NCBI RefSeq assembly: GCF_965363235.1 | Contig: NC_134847.1 | Coordinates: 49,910,805-49,974,804 of the forward strand | Direction of reading: 5' to 3' | DNA length: 64,000 nt | Source: Mytilus galloprovincialis | Lineage: Eukaryota; Mollusca; Bivalvia; Mytilida; Mytilidae | In this document: one piece after another, positions 1 to 11,105 of the stretch | Position numbering within the stretch: the first letter of the stretch is position 1 | Layout of the letters: every line of letters starts with the position of its first letter | The notes under the pieces: generated by a model | Told to the model about the DNA's origin: nothing | The model's database searches: none | Seen by the model: the letters and a program-made list of their open reading frames with translations, nothing else | Position numbers and translations under genes: made by a program

Positions 1-660
1 GTCAATAAACCATGACTGGGGTACATGGCTAAACAATCTTCATGTAAATGAGATGTGTCAAAGCTAATACAACTGCATACCAAATACCATTGACTTATTA
101 TGAGTCGTTCTATTTAAACAAACCTAAACAGAAACATTAACTTGAAAACTATGTAAAAGTTTCAAAGTCAATGAACCATGAAGAGGGGGTTGTCCATATA
201 ATATCCACCGAAACGATACTTGCAAATACCAATAAATTTGCATACCAAAAATCATTGACTAAACATTAGCAGTTCATCTTGAAATGATCTAATCAAAATC
301 TAATATATGGGTTTTAAATCGATGGACAATGACTGAGAAGGCGGGCCCAAATATTCTCCATGGTAATAAGATGTGCAAATGCTGAATACTGAATACCAAT
401 TTGCATTTGGCTACCCTTAATGGTTCCATTTTAACTGACCTAATCACAAACTAATACATGAACCTCCGCGGTCGGGTTGTTGTCTCATTGTTGGCACATT
501 CCCCATTTCCATTCTCAACTTTATGTTAACTTGGCAAAATTTTCTGTCAATAGACCATGACTAAGGGAGCGGAGCCAAAAAATCTCCACGGAAATGAGAT
601 ATGTCAATGCTTATACAACTGCAAACCAAATATCATTGACTTACCAATAATGGTTACCCA
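1..660. repeat. Degenerate tandem repeat, ~165-220 bp units
   Basis: Units starting near 1, 167, 320 and 545 share a frame of the form GTCAATARACCATGACT, then AATCTCCATG, GAGATGTG and ACTGCATACCAAATA, then CATTGACTTA. A further unit of the same family lies at about 10330-10460. No open reading frame of interest. The stretch at 468-525 (GTTGTTGTCTC, CACATTCCCCATTTCC) belongs to a second dispersed family with other copies near 28951, 47324 (reverse) and 48160. This is non-coding tandem-core repeat DNA. Confidence 0.7.
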
Positions 661-1060
661 TAAACTATACCTAATCACAAAATAACACATGTCAACCAGG
701 TGCTCCGCAGGGCGCAGCTTTATACGACCACAGAGGTCGAACCCTGAACAGTTGGGGCAAGTATGGACAAAACATTCAAGCGTGATACAGCTCTGACTTT
801 GGATTGTGATCAAATTTTTTGACATTACATGGTTTTTTTTTACACAAAACAAATGTCAAGATTTTACAAATCAATTAAAGATTTCTTCTTCAAACTTTTT
901 AAATCTAAAATTAAATAGTTGACACAGCATAGGTTTCTGACACAGAATGAATGTGGTCTAATGAACTTAAAAGTTTGTTTTTGCCTTTGAGCAATTCACT
1001 ATGCGGTTGAATATTAATCCTCTCAAAAAAATGTTTGAAGAATTTTTTTTTTATTTATGA
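660..1060 (-). repeat. Dispersed repeat with a GACCTCTGCGGTCGTA-like core, reverse copy
   Basis: Read on the minus strand, this piece carries CAGGGTTCGACCTCTG, TCGTATAAAGCTGCGCCCTG and GCTGTATCA. The same order appears on the plus strand near 34430-34560, 38480-38610 and 39290-39420. Flanking segments (TTGACACAGCATAGGTTTCTG, seen here and inverted at 38460) show that the repeat is longer than the core. The function is unknown. The GGTTCGACCTC stretch weakly resembles a tRNA B box, but no A box is evident. Confidence 0.65.
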
Positions 1061-1290
1061 AATCTGAAATGAGAAAAATTTAAACCCCCCCCCCTTTTTT
1101 TCACATCCCTGTTTCCCTTTTTCCAAAACTAATATCAATTCAAATTTCTAATGGAGTTTGCAACAATAACTACTCTTTTAAATACATCATAAAATATTAA
1201 AATGTAAAATAAAGTGCTTGTTATCACTGAATGGTAAAGATTGGTTGGTAGTAAAAGTGAATATACATTGTTTATTGTATAAAACAATAA

Positions 1291-1600
1291 AAAAAACTTC
1301 ATCAGCAACATTTTATATTGGCAAATTTCCAATGAAGTTATTTACATAAAGTTATTGGCAAATAAAAATAGAAAATGACATCATAGTCATGTCAAGCAAA
1401 TGTCCAACATACATTATCTAAAAACATTTTAGATAAGATAAGGAAAAAAAGCTTCATCAGCAACATTTTATATTGGCAAATTTCCAATGAAGTTATTTAC
1501 ATAAAGTTATTGGCAAATAAAAATAGAAAATGACATCATAGTCATGTCTGGCAAATTTCCAACATATATTATCAACTACTATTCTATACAAAGAAAGATA
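1291..1600. repeat. Tandem duplication, ~155 bp unit x2
   Basis: The block beginning CTTCATCAGCAACATTTTAT at 1297 recurs at 1452, including ATGACATCATAGTCATGTC. The copies are nearly identical for about 100 bases and then diverge slightly (AGCAAATGTCC against GGCAAATTTCC). Confidence 0.8.
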
Positions 1601-1609
1601 ACTCCAATT

Positions 1610-2230
1610 GAAAATTAGTTACTATTGCACAATATTGTGCAATTAGATATTTCTTGCTATTGTGCAATACTGTGCAATTGAAAATTTCTTGCTATTGCAC
1701 AATACTTGATATGGAATCCTGATTTGGACCAACTTGAAAACTGGGCCCATAATCAAAAATCAAAGTACATATTTAGATAAAGCATATCAAATAAGCCCAA
1801 GACTTTATTTTTTGTTAAAATCAAACTTAGTTTAATTTTGGACCCTTTGAACCTTAATGTAGACCAATTTGAAAACTTGACCAAAAATTAAGAATACACA
1901 GTTAGATTTGGCATATCAAAGAACCCATTTATTCAGTTTTTGATGAAATCAAACAAAGTTTAATTTTGGACCCCCATTTGGACCAACTTGAAAACTAGGC
2001 CAATAATTAAAAATCTAAGTACATTTTTAAATTCAGCATATCAAAGAACCCCAAGGATTCAATTTTTGTTAAAATCAAACCAAGTTTAATTTTGGACCCT
2101 TTGGACCTTAATTTGAAAACGGGACCAAAAATTAAGAATCTACATACACAGTTAGATTTGGCATATCAAAGAACCCCAATTATTCAATTTTTGATGAAAT
2201 CACACAAAGTTCAATTTTGGACCCTTTGGG
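1610..2230. repeat. Short palindromes followed by ~125-135 bp tandem units
   Basis: At 1624-1643 there is a perfect palindrome, ATTGCACAATATTGTGCAAT, with relatives at about 1656 and 1690. From about 1720 to 2230 a degenerate unit repeats four to five times, marked by TTGGACCAACTTGAAAACT (about 1725, 1860, 1979, 2105), GCATATCAAAGAACCC and TTTAATTTTGGACCC. It is non-coding and is the outer part of the element whose arm continues to 2745. Confidence 0.7.
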
Positions 2231-2745
2231 CCCCTTATTCCTAAACTGTTATAGTCCAGTCGATTTGTGAAAAAATTGCTCAGATTGTGGTAAAAGCATC
2301 AAATTTTGCAGAGTGTTAGTTGAGTTCATAACAAACATTTATAGATATGGACCCAATTTAGAAAATCAAAATGGCGGCACTTGGCGGCCATTTTAAAATA
2401 ATCTACAAAAAAACCAATAAAGATTATAAAAACAAATATGAAAAAAATATATATTTCTTTACCAATTTTGATAACCTTTCGTATATTCTAATGACAAAGA
2501 CCAACTGAGGACAATTGAAGTATTAGTGGCCATCTTGAATGGTGGTCATTTTGAAAACGTAAATTTCCAACATATCATTAATCGCTCTCCTAAATTGTTA
2601 TTTGAATTTATACTAAAAATGTTGATGCATTTACAACAAGTTTTGATAGTCATTTATTTATGACTGTTGCTATTCATATATAATGAATTCACTTAGTGGT
2701 CAAATAAGACATGCATATGTTGACAAAATAAATGTATCTAAAGAA
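2231..2745 (+). repeat. Left arm of a dispersed repeat found inverted at 8.35-9.64 kb
   Basis: It begins CCTAAACTGTTATAGTCCAG and contains TTGCTCAGATTGTGGTAAAA, AAAATGGCGGC, GGCGGCCATTTT and, near the inner end, AGTGGTCAAATAAGACATGC. Each of these has a reverse-complement relative between about 8370 and 9640 (for example GTGGTCAGATAAGGCATGC on the minus strand). The two copies are therefore in opposite orientation and enclose about 5.6 kb. Confidence 0.7.
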
Positions 2746-3349
2746 AGACATAAATTATTTTACTTGCAGTTTAAATAGCATGTAAGGCTTAGTTACTTTT
2801 ACCACAAAAAAATGCGTATATACAATATGAGTTATGACCACTTTATATCAAAAAGGAAAAATAGGTATGTATTGAAATCAATGGAGCTGAAAAACATTAT
2901 AAAAAAATAGACTGGAAAGAATTCCGAAATGCTAAGAGAGGACACGCGAGGTTTTACAATGCCAATCAAATACAAAAAGAGGAAACGTAGACATTTGAGT
3001 TGGTAATCAGTCATTTGTTTGTAAGTATACAACTGTTCCAAGTTGATGAAGGCCATGTGATGGGAGAAACACTCCAAATTCACAAGTCAAAAGGGATTAA
3101 TCCTGTTAAAGCAAAACTTCAGATCGAAAAAAAAAGTCTTAGATGAGTCACTAATTGAAAATACCAGTAAAATAACCAGACACAGATATGATGAATCAAC
3201 AAGAACAATGATTGCAGGGAGGTTTTTTCTTTTTTTTTTTGTGATGAGGTATCTGACTATCATCATGAAGCATCGACAATTATGATCGACAATAAAGTAC
3301 GTGACGGACTACTCACCATTGTTCGTTTAGCCAGACTAAGTGCTGGAGA
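2746..3349. other. Unassigned AT-rich stretch
   Basis: I see no supported gene. It contains an A-rich and T-rich tract near 3225-3240 and an 83-codon minus-strand open frame (2832-3083) whose composition is not gene-like. Nothing further is recognised. Confidence 0.5.
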
Positions 3350-4230
3350 TTAATATTTCAGGAGTAGATAACATGCTAAATGTTTGTTAAAACTGCAGGA
3401 CAAGGCAATACAACAGAATTCAAAGACACACAGTTGGTAAATCAGGAATCTGTTATCCATGAAATGGGGCTTGTCAAATTGATAGAAAATAGTCATAGCT
3501 CACAGTCTGGAACAGGTATTGTTTTAATATTTGAAATTGCTGATATCGGTAAATTGTACAGTAAACGATTTTAGTAAATATGAGTTGTCATGGAAGGAAT
3601 GATTAATACAACACTTCTGAATGTCATCTGCCATAGATTATATGCAAGCACATATGAAAGGTTGCATCTTTCTCCTGATTTGCAAAGAATATGTTGGGGA
3701 AGTTTTGAAACAGGCCATGTCTTATAGGGTTGATGGTAAAGGCCTTATCATAGTCAAAGTAACTAGAATAGTTGAAAAGTTAGGTTTGCTACTATAAAAA
3801 GGTTTTCAGTGACATTTAATGTAGGCTCCAAAATGAATCAGTTCCACAAACATTGAGACATGCTACTCTCTTTTTTAGGACTGATAAGTTGCAGTTGTAT
3901 CCTCTCGATGACGAGTTGCACAATTGAACTATTGCTGAGAAATGATAAGTGGTGTCTGCCAATCATTGATAATACTGGACTGTCTTGATGTTTGGTAACC
4001 CTGTATCATTCTTACTATGGAAACTTACGTCTGTTGAACTGATTAATGTTAACAGCTGCTTTTGAGTGTCCCTTAAAGCTATGCTTAGTATCGAGCATAA
4101 ATATTGTGCCTGCTATGGCTATGCGGATGCCTTCATTTTCACCCTTTTATAAAGAGGTCTGTTTCAGAGCTTCACGAATACCTTCGTTGAAAATCAAGAG
4201 AACTAATTTACCTTGCTGGTATGCTTGCAG
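3350..4230. other. Coding-like relic, strand and identity unclear
   Basis: Several short open blocks look like protein on either strand but do not join. On the plus strand a 64-codon frame (3380-3574) includes NQESVIHEMGLVKL and is followed, after stops, by a block near 3590-3720 with YASTYERLHLSPDLQ. On the minus strand, about 4225-4035, two blocks in one register read LVLLIFNEGIREAL and, after a stop, NEGIRIAIAGTIFMLDTKHS. This is what a decayed gene or transposon looks like, but I do not recognise the family and a chance origin is possible. Confidence 0.25.
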
Positions 4231-4231
4231 A

Positions 4232-4452
4232 TACCGTATAGCGGGTTATTTTCGCGGATGTAAAATTTCGCGATTTTCTTTAGATAAGGTACGCGAAATA
4301 TTTTGGCTGTTATTATTTTGACGGATTCAAACCTTTTATCAATACCTTTGCATGTTCACTTTTAATTTAGCGGAATTTATTTTGGCGATTTCGTTCTATC
4401 CGCGAAAATTAGCGAACATTTACACCCCGCGAAAATAACCTGCTGTATCGTA
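4232..4452. mobile_element. MITE with ~45 bp terminal inverted repeats, TA flanks
   Basis: The left end reads CCGTATAGCGGGTTATTTTC and the reverse complement of the right end reads CGATACAGCAGGTTATTTTC. Both continue with CGCGG, TGTAAAT and TTCGC. The pair is bounded by TA at 4232-4233 and 4451-4452, as expected of an element making TA target duplications (Tc1/mariner/IS630-like insertion preference; family inferred only). The internal part is about 120 bp with no ORF. The CpG-rich ends stand out from the AT-rich surroundings. Confidence 0.75.
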
Positions 4453-4644
4453 CTAGTTGTTTAAGGCGTTTACTGTACAATTTTGCGTGACCTGCAAGCT
4501 TGGATATTGGTACAACATCTCTTCCAGACCGTGTACCGTCAATGTATTTTATTATTATGGAAAGCACAATTACAATGATAAAAGATTCCTTGCTTTCTTT
4601 CTGTATCTTTTATCCTGCCTATTTGCTATGTTGCCAAGTTTTAT

Positions 4645-5958
4645 CACTCAGTGATAAAAACACTTATAATATCAAAATTAAACCATCTATTCCTGTCCAT
4701 ACCTAGTCCAAATAGCACAAAGCTTAAACAATTTACTGAAAAAATATTTTCCTTTATTTGGGATAACAAACCAGATAAAGTCAATAGAGACACCTTATCC
4801 AAACCGCACTGTTTAGGAGGACTAAAAATGATTAATATTGAAAACTACATAAAAGGTCTTAAACTAACCTGGATAAGAAGAATAAATAGAAATAATTCAA
4901 AACTAGTAAAACTATTCCTCTTTTCAGAAAATCTGAATTTTTTGGAAATGCAATTTCTTGGTCCTTATAAAAAGTTGAATAATCCATTTTGGAAAGAAGT
5001 ATTTGATGCTTGGCAAGATCTTCAAAATGTACAAAATAACTCTCAAATTAAAACATGCCCCTTATGGAAGAATGATGGAATAAAGATTGGTAACCATTCA
5101 GTATTATATAAAGATTGGACAAAAAAAGGGGTTTGGCTGATCAATGACTTGTTACAGGAAGATGGAAACTTTATGACTTTTGATCACTTTAATAATGTAT
5201 ACAATATTAAAACTAATTTTCTCACATATCAAGGCCTAATTTTGTCAATAAAAAAGTATTTAAAAGAATATCAAATATGTCCAAATGACTTAAAGAGAGA
5301 AAACGGTCCAGTTTTGCCCTCAGTATTAAAGGTTTTTTTTAAATCCCAGAAAGGTTCAAAAGATATGTATAATATTTTGAATGGTAAAAAGTCAAATCCT
5401 AAACAAAAATGTGAACAAAAATGGTCATTAATTCTCAATGCGAACTTCAATTGGAAAAATATTCATGTATTGCCCTTTTATATTACAAAAAATTCAAAAT
5501 TGCAGTGGTTTCAATACAGAATAATACATCGAATTTTAGGCACCAATGAACTTCTCCTTAAAATAAAAATTAAAGATACAAATATTTGTAGTTTTGGGTG
5601 CGGAGGGGTCGAAACAATAGAACATATATTCTGGACTTGTCCATATATATCAAAATTATGGGAAGACCTTGACTCCTGGATATTTGAGAAGACAGAAATA
5701 GAACTAACTTTAAATATTGATTTGGTTTTATTTGGTATTTTAACAAAAACCGATAAAAATGATATAAGAAACATAATACTTCTGTTAACAAAATTCTACA
5801 TTTATAGAAGCAAATTAGCTATGGAACAAACCAATATAATAGCACTTAAAAATTATTTAAAGGAAAACTTATTAATAGAAAAAAATATATTCTATAAAAA
5901 TAAATTACTCAGTAGGGCAGAAAACTGCTGGAACCCCTGGACTCCTTTATTATCATAA
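4645..5958 (+). mobile_element. 5'-truncated LINE, C-terminal part of ORF2 (open)
   Basis: The open frame 4651-5958 encodes 435 residues without a stop. It matches the region after the reverse transcriptase of L1/Tx1-type LINE ORF2 proteins: TLIISKLNHLFLSIP at residues 4-18, FIWDNKPDKVNR at 35-46, GGLKMINIENYIKGLKLTWI at 56-75, and a zinc-knuckle-like C313-x3-C317-x7-H325-x4-C330 (zf-RVT type). The family signature begins abruptly at the first codons, so this is a 5'-truncated copy rather than a gene; the ATG is not a real start. The reverse transcriptase and endonuclease are missing. The open frame suggests a young insertion. No long poly(A) tail is visible; A-rich sequence follows the stop at 5959-5985. 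Clade assignment is from motif memory. Confidence 0.8.
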
Positions 5959-6080
5959 AAACAAAAAACAAAAACCAAATAGACTCCACATATAATGTAT
6001 ATATTTCGTATCCAAACAACCTCTGTCTTAAAATCATTATCTGCAATGTATCAAACTAAAACTACTGTGTCTATTAAATA

Positions 6081-6840
6081 ATATATTATACTAGAACACA
6101 CCCGTGATATCACGGGTACGTGACTGAATTATAGTATATAACTATGAGCAAGCCTTATTTTAGTATTAGTATTGTCATCTGATAAAGTCATGCCGATTAT
6201 AAGATACACAGTTTTTCTCTGCTTTCAAGTCTTTCTGTTTGAACCCGTCGAACTGAAACAATAATATTAATTATTTGGAAAACAAAATGTCCTGGAATGG
6301 AGTATTTTTTAATCAACAGCATTGTCCTATATAAGTTATAAATACAGTTGAATTCTTTGCTTCGCTGTTTTACGTCATGCCCACTAACAAATTGAAAACT
6401 GTACCTATACGCCTTATTTTTAGTCCAGATTTTTAGCATTCGTATTGTTATCTTAGAAAGTCTTACTAATTAAAATACTACAATAGGTAACAATTTGACA
6501 ATTTAGTAGTGTCAACCCTGTGGTTATGACCCGTGTATATAGCATATTAATCCTGAAAACAACGTTTGGTGGTGCGCCTGTCAGATGCGGAACGTACATA
6601 TAAGGTAATTATAGGTAACAGGTGAATATACTATTGGTATCGGTAGCGGACTCGACCCGGAACTTCTTAATTATTGGCAATATTAATTACATGGAAAACA
6701 AAAGGGCCTGGAGTGGTGTAATTTTTAATCTACACCTTTGTACTATATTAGTTATATATAAAGTTGAATTCTGTGATTCGTCGTTTTTACGTGATGACGG
6801 CTAACAAATTGGACCTCGTAATTTTAGTATTATAGATATC
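6081..6840. repeat. Dispersed repeat, two diverged units ~390 bp apart
   Basis: A perfect palindrome CCCGTGATATCACGGG lies at about 6102-6117. Two related blocks follow, near 6240-6400 and 6640-6810, sharing TGGAAAACAAAA, CCTGGARTGG, TTTTTAATC, AAGTTGAATTCT and CTAACAAATTG. No coding evidence. Confidence 0.65.
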
Positions 6841-7001
6841 TTCTTTTTAGTGTATATAACTATTATGCATACAAAAGTGTGTAACTTATTATGTTTATGT
6901 GCAAATAAGAAAAAAAGAAATTTAATACAAAAAACAATATATATATATATTTTTTCTAAACCTGTTCATTTGTTATACAGATAATTATGTTTGGAAAAAA
7001 T

Positions 7002-8346
7002 CTTAATAGTAAACTTCTTTCTTTTTGAAATTACTGACATGGTATATTTTTTTATTTTTTTCCAAATATTGAAAATTGAATGTATAATACTAACAAATAC
7101 TAACAACTGTATAAATATGATATTTACTAATGTTAACGAGGCCGGGATAAGGTACCGGTACTTGATGTTTTAAACTAACAAATGTACAGATTTCAATAAA
7201 ATATGATAAATTTAAAAAAAAAAAAGTTTTAAATATCACTCATTAAGCAAGATACTAGTGTTTTGACTTATCCAGCACTTACTTTGGCTAAGAGAACATT
7301 GTCTTGTAGCACAGGTGCACAGTCATGTCCTACATAATAATGTCGATGCATCATGGTGATCTTCAGATACATCACAACAGAAAAAATACACTGCAGTTAT
7401 TGTTTTAAGTGATCCAGTACCACTTTACCACTTTACAGTGTCGTGTTGCTTATTGTTTTCTTTCAATTGGCAACTTCTTGACGTTTCACACATTCCTTCC
7501 AGTCTATTCGTCTATTATGTTCTTCTGATATATGGCTCTAGTGTTTTCGAAATCTACCATTTTTATCATTTCCAACAACAACTTTGGGTCATAAATTAAA
7601 TCATATATACGTAATTTCTGTTTCAAAAAGTTACTTAGACAAACGAGTAGGTACATGTAACAGAAATTCTGATACTTAATAGTAAACTTCTTTCTTTTTG
7701 AAATTACTGACATGGTATATATTTTTTTTTTTTTCCAAATATTGAAAATTGAATGTATAATACTAACAAATACTAACAACTGTATAAATATGATATTTAC
7801 TAATGTTAACGAGGCCGGGATAAGGTACCGGTACTTGATGTTTTAAACTAACAAATGTACAGATTTCAATAAAATATGATAAATTTTAAAAAAAAAAGTT
7901 TTAAATATCACTCATTAAGCAAGATACTAGTGTTTTGACTTATCCAGCACTTACTTTGGCTAAGAGAACATTGTCTTGTAGCACAGGTGCACAGTCATGT
8001 CCTACATAATAATGTCGATGCATCATGGTGATCTTCAGATACATCACAACAGAAAAAATACACTGCAGTTATTGTTTTAAGTGATCCAGTACCACTTTAC
8101 CACTTTACAGTGTCGTGTTGCTTATTGTTTTCTTTCAATTGGCAACTTCTTGACGTTTCACACATTCCTTCCAGTCTATTCGTCTATTATGTTCTTCTGA
8201 TATATGGCTCTAGTGTTTTCGAAATCTACCATTTTTATCATTTCCAACAACAACTTTGGGTCATAAATTAAATCATATATACGTAATTTCTGTTTCAAAA
8301 AGTTACTTAGACAAACGAGTAGGTACATGTAACAGAAATTCTGATA
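7002..8346. repeat. Recent tandem duplication, ~673 bp unit x2
   Basis: The unit 7002-7674 is repeated at 7675-8346. Differences that I can see are confined to homopolymer tracts (T-run near 7050 against 7724; A-run near 7210 against 7886). Everything else, including GGTACCGGTACTTGATG, GTCTTGTAGCACAGGTGCAC and GTGTCGTGTTGCTTATTG, is the same. Each copy carries a shared 56-residue minus-strand open frame (… LLLEMIKMVDFENTRAIYQK …) that I do not recognise. It might be an exon, but I see no matching donor and acceptor pair. Confidence 0.9.
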
Positions 8347-9640
8347 CTGATTTCTTAATTTTGTAAACAGGTGCATGCCTTATCTGACCACTTTATGAAT
8401 ATCCAATTTGAATTAGCAAAAAAAGCGTAGATGCAAACAGTGAATTAATAAAAAATACCGAATAATGATATATTGGAAATTCATATTTTCAAAATGGTCA
8501 TTATTCAAGATGGCTACCAAAAAAATCAATATCTGAAGTCCTCAGATGACTGTCCTTGTCATCTGTGGTGAATATACCACATGACTATATAATACCTTCC
8601 AACAGCAAGCGCTTAATTTATCAGTCAAAGTAAACACGGTTTCCAAGGAAATGCAAATGTGTAAAGGCATTATTAAGTTGTAATTCTATGTGTAAATGAG
8701 ATCATTTGAGCAGTTGATTTTCTTAAAACATTACTTCAATGATATGAAACTCATTATGTCTGCAATCAAGGTTTTTGAAAGTTGTTTCAAATGAACAATA
8801 TCAACAAAACGAATTATCATGTAATGTAATCAGCCAAATATTATAAATGACAGGTATACAAACATTTTTTTTTTGTGCTTTATTTGTATTTTGAAATAAA
8901 AACCTCCTGTTATTCTTTGTTGAACAAGCGGTAGTATGATATTGCTTTTAGCATAATAGTTTATTTTAGGATCCTCTTCGCGGTCCGCGTTTTAACTATG
9001 TCGATAAATTTTGGCCATTAGAGACAATGATTCAGATTTTAACAACTGAAGTTTCATGTGTTGGCTTTGATAATCTAGATAAAAACAATAATGTATATGT
9101 CGGAAAATATATAGTAGTTTGTACCCGCTACGAGACAAGAGAATTATCTCTGGGGAAAAGGGATTTGGGGGGGGGTCTCGCTTTTTGTCCTGTTTTCATA
9201 GCTCATACAAATACATTTGTATATTTACAAGAATGTACATGTAATGCATATTTATCTTTACCGAATTATGACTTAATAGCTCTACCATTTTTGCCATAAA
9301 AAGTTCAAGATTCTTCAAGATGGCCGCCATTCAATATGGGTAACATTTAATAAAAATGTTGTTCAACAAGACAATTGGAATCAGCACTGTTATTCTATTG
9401 ACTAGGTTTCATGTCAATAGCTTCTCTAATATAATTTTCATGATTTTTTTTATTAATTTATAGAGGTCAAACGTCCGCCATTTTAAAAATGGCAGCCATT
9501 TTCGACAATTTCGACTTTCAGAGTGGGTCCATAGCTTAAAATGTTGTCAATGACATATACTACTATGCCAAATTTCATGCTTTTACCACAATCTGAGCAA
9601 TTTTGTCAAAAAATTGCACAAACCGACTGGACTATTAGGA
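8347..9640 (-). repeat. Right arm, inverted copy of the 2.23-2.75 kb repeat
   Basis: Reverse-complement relatives of the left arm occur in order: TGTTTACAAAATTAAG/GTGGTCAGATAAGG near 8350-8400, CAAGATGGCTACC near 8508, CAAGATGGCCGCC near 9318, CCGCCATTTTAAAAATGGC near 9476, and TTACCACAATCTGAGCAATT near 9585. It is longer than the left arm, with extra sequence at about 8700-9300. That extra part includes a G9-rich run at 9170 and an irrelevant 90-codon frame. Confidence 0.65.
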
Positions 9641-10320
9641 CCAAAACTCCCAAAATCAAACCCAACCTTCCTTTTATGGTCATAAACCTTGTGTTTTAAT
9701 TTCATAGATTTCTATATACTTATACTACAGTTATGGTGCAAAAACCAAAAATAATGCTTATTTGGGCCCCTTTTTGGCCCCTAATTCATAAACTGTTGTG
9801 ACCTCAACTTCAAAAATCAATCCCAACCTTCCTTTTGTGGTCATAAACCTTGTGTTAAAATTTCATTGATTTCTATTTACTTATACTAAAGTTATTGTGC
9901 GAAAACCAAGAATAATGATTATTTGGGCCCTTTTTTGGCCCTTAATTCCTAAACTGTTGGAACCAAAACTCCCAAAATCAATCCCAACCTTCCTTTTGTG
10001 GTCATAAAGCTTGTGTCAAAATTTCATAGATTTCTATTCACTTAAACTAAAGTTATAGTGCGAAAACCAAGAAAATGCTTATTTGGGCCCTTTTTGGCCC
10101 CTAATTCCTAAAATGTTGGGACCAAAACTCCCAAAATCAATCCCAACCTTCCTTTTGTGGTCATAAACCTTGTGTTAAAATTGATTTCTATTCACTTTTA
10201 CTAAAGTTAGAGTGCGAAAACTAAAAGTATTCGGACGACGACGACGACGACAACGACAATGTGATAGCAATATACGACCAAAAAATTAAATTTTTTGTGG
10301 TCGTATAAAAAGCACAAGTT
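9627..10320 (-). repeat. Tandem ~160 bp core with GAC microsatellite and terminal hairpin
   Basis: Core units start near 9640, 9801, 9961 and 10120 and share CCAAAACTCCCAAAATCAA, CCTTCCTTTTGTGGTCATAA and TTTGGGCCCTTTTTGGCCC. The array ends in (GAC)n at 10235-10252, GATAGCAATA, and a hairpin with arms TACGACCA..AAATT / AATTTTTTGTGGTCGTA at about 10272-10306. A plus-strand copy of the same organisation starts at 37291. The hairpin, microsatellite, ~160 bp core layout is that of bivalve 'pearl'-type elements, regarded as non-autonomous Helentron relatives. That assignment is inference. Confidence 0.7.
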
Positions 10321-10324
10321 TTAA

Positions 10325-11105
10325 AGTAAGTCAATTGACCATGACTGAGAGGCCAAGGCCAAATAATCTCCATGTAAATGGGATGTGCTAATGCTAACAC
10401 AACTGCATACCAAATATGATTCACCTTCTTGTGGTTCACCATTAACTAGACTTTATCACAAACTAATACATTGTTGACGATGTCGACGCCAACGGAAAGG
10501 CATACCAATGTCTCGCTTTTTGACTCCGTCAAGGAGAGGCAAAAAAACAGAACAAAAGACAAAAAACTTAACACTGAGCAATGAACAGTTAAAATGAGGT
10601 CATGGTGAAATAAACCTGAGAGACTAACATGTACATCATATAATATTCCTGTACACCAAATATAGTTGACCTATTGCATATAGTATTAGAAAAAACAGAC
10701 CAAAACGCACAAATATAACTATAACCACTGAAACATGAAAATGAGCTCAAGGTCAGATATCACATGCCAGATTGACATGTACACCTCACAATCCTTCAAT
10801 ACACCAAATATACTTTACTTATTGCTTATAGTATCTTAGATGTTAGATCTTAGATATGGACTTGATCACTAAGACTTAACCTTGTTCAATGATCCACGAA
10901 ATGAGGTTGAGGTCAAGTGAAAACTGTCTGTCGGGCATGAGGACCTTGCAAGGTACCGATATACAAATACAGCTATCCTTTTACTCATAATAAGAGAGAA
11001 ATTAACATTACACAAAATATTAACAGACAAATGAACTGATGACCGAAGGCACACACAGACCAAAAAACATAATGCACCTCTACTATAGTAGGCATGGCAT
11101 AAAAA
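10325..11105 (-). repeat. Second tandem-core element, ~145-160 bp units, hairpin end
   Basis: After one unit of the 1-660 family (10325-10480), a different core repeats near 10594, 10739 and 10898: AATGAGGTCA, GACATGTACA, ACACCAAATATAG and TTGCTTATAGTAT. It ends in GGCACACACAGACC and a hairpin centred on CTACTATAGTAG (about 11078-11090). Read on the minus strand, the end resembles the start of the element at 29145. Confidence 0.65.

Noticed and set aside
7504..8376. Paired minus-strand frames as duplicated genes
   Set aside because: They share 56 residues only because the DNA is tandemly duplicated; the starts differ and no protein family is recognised.
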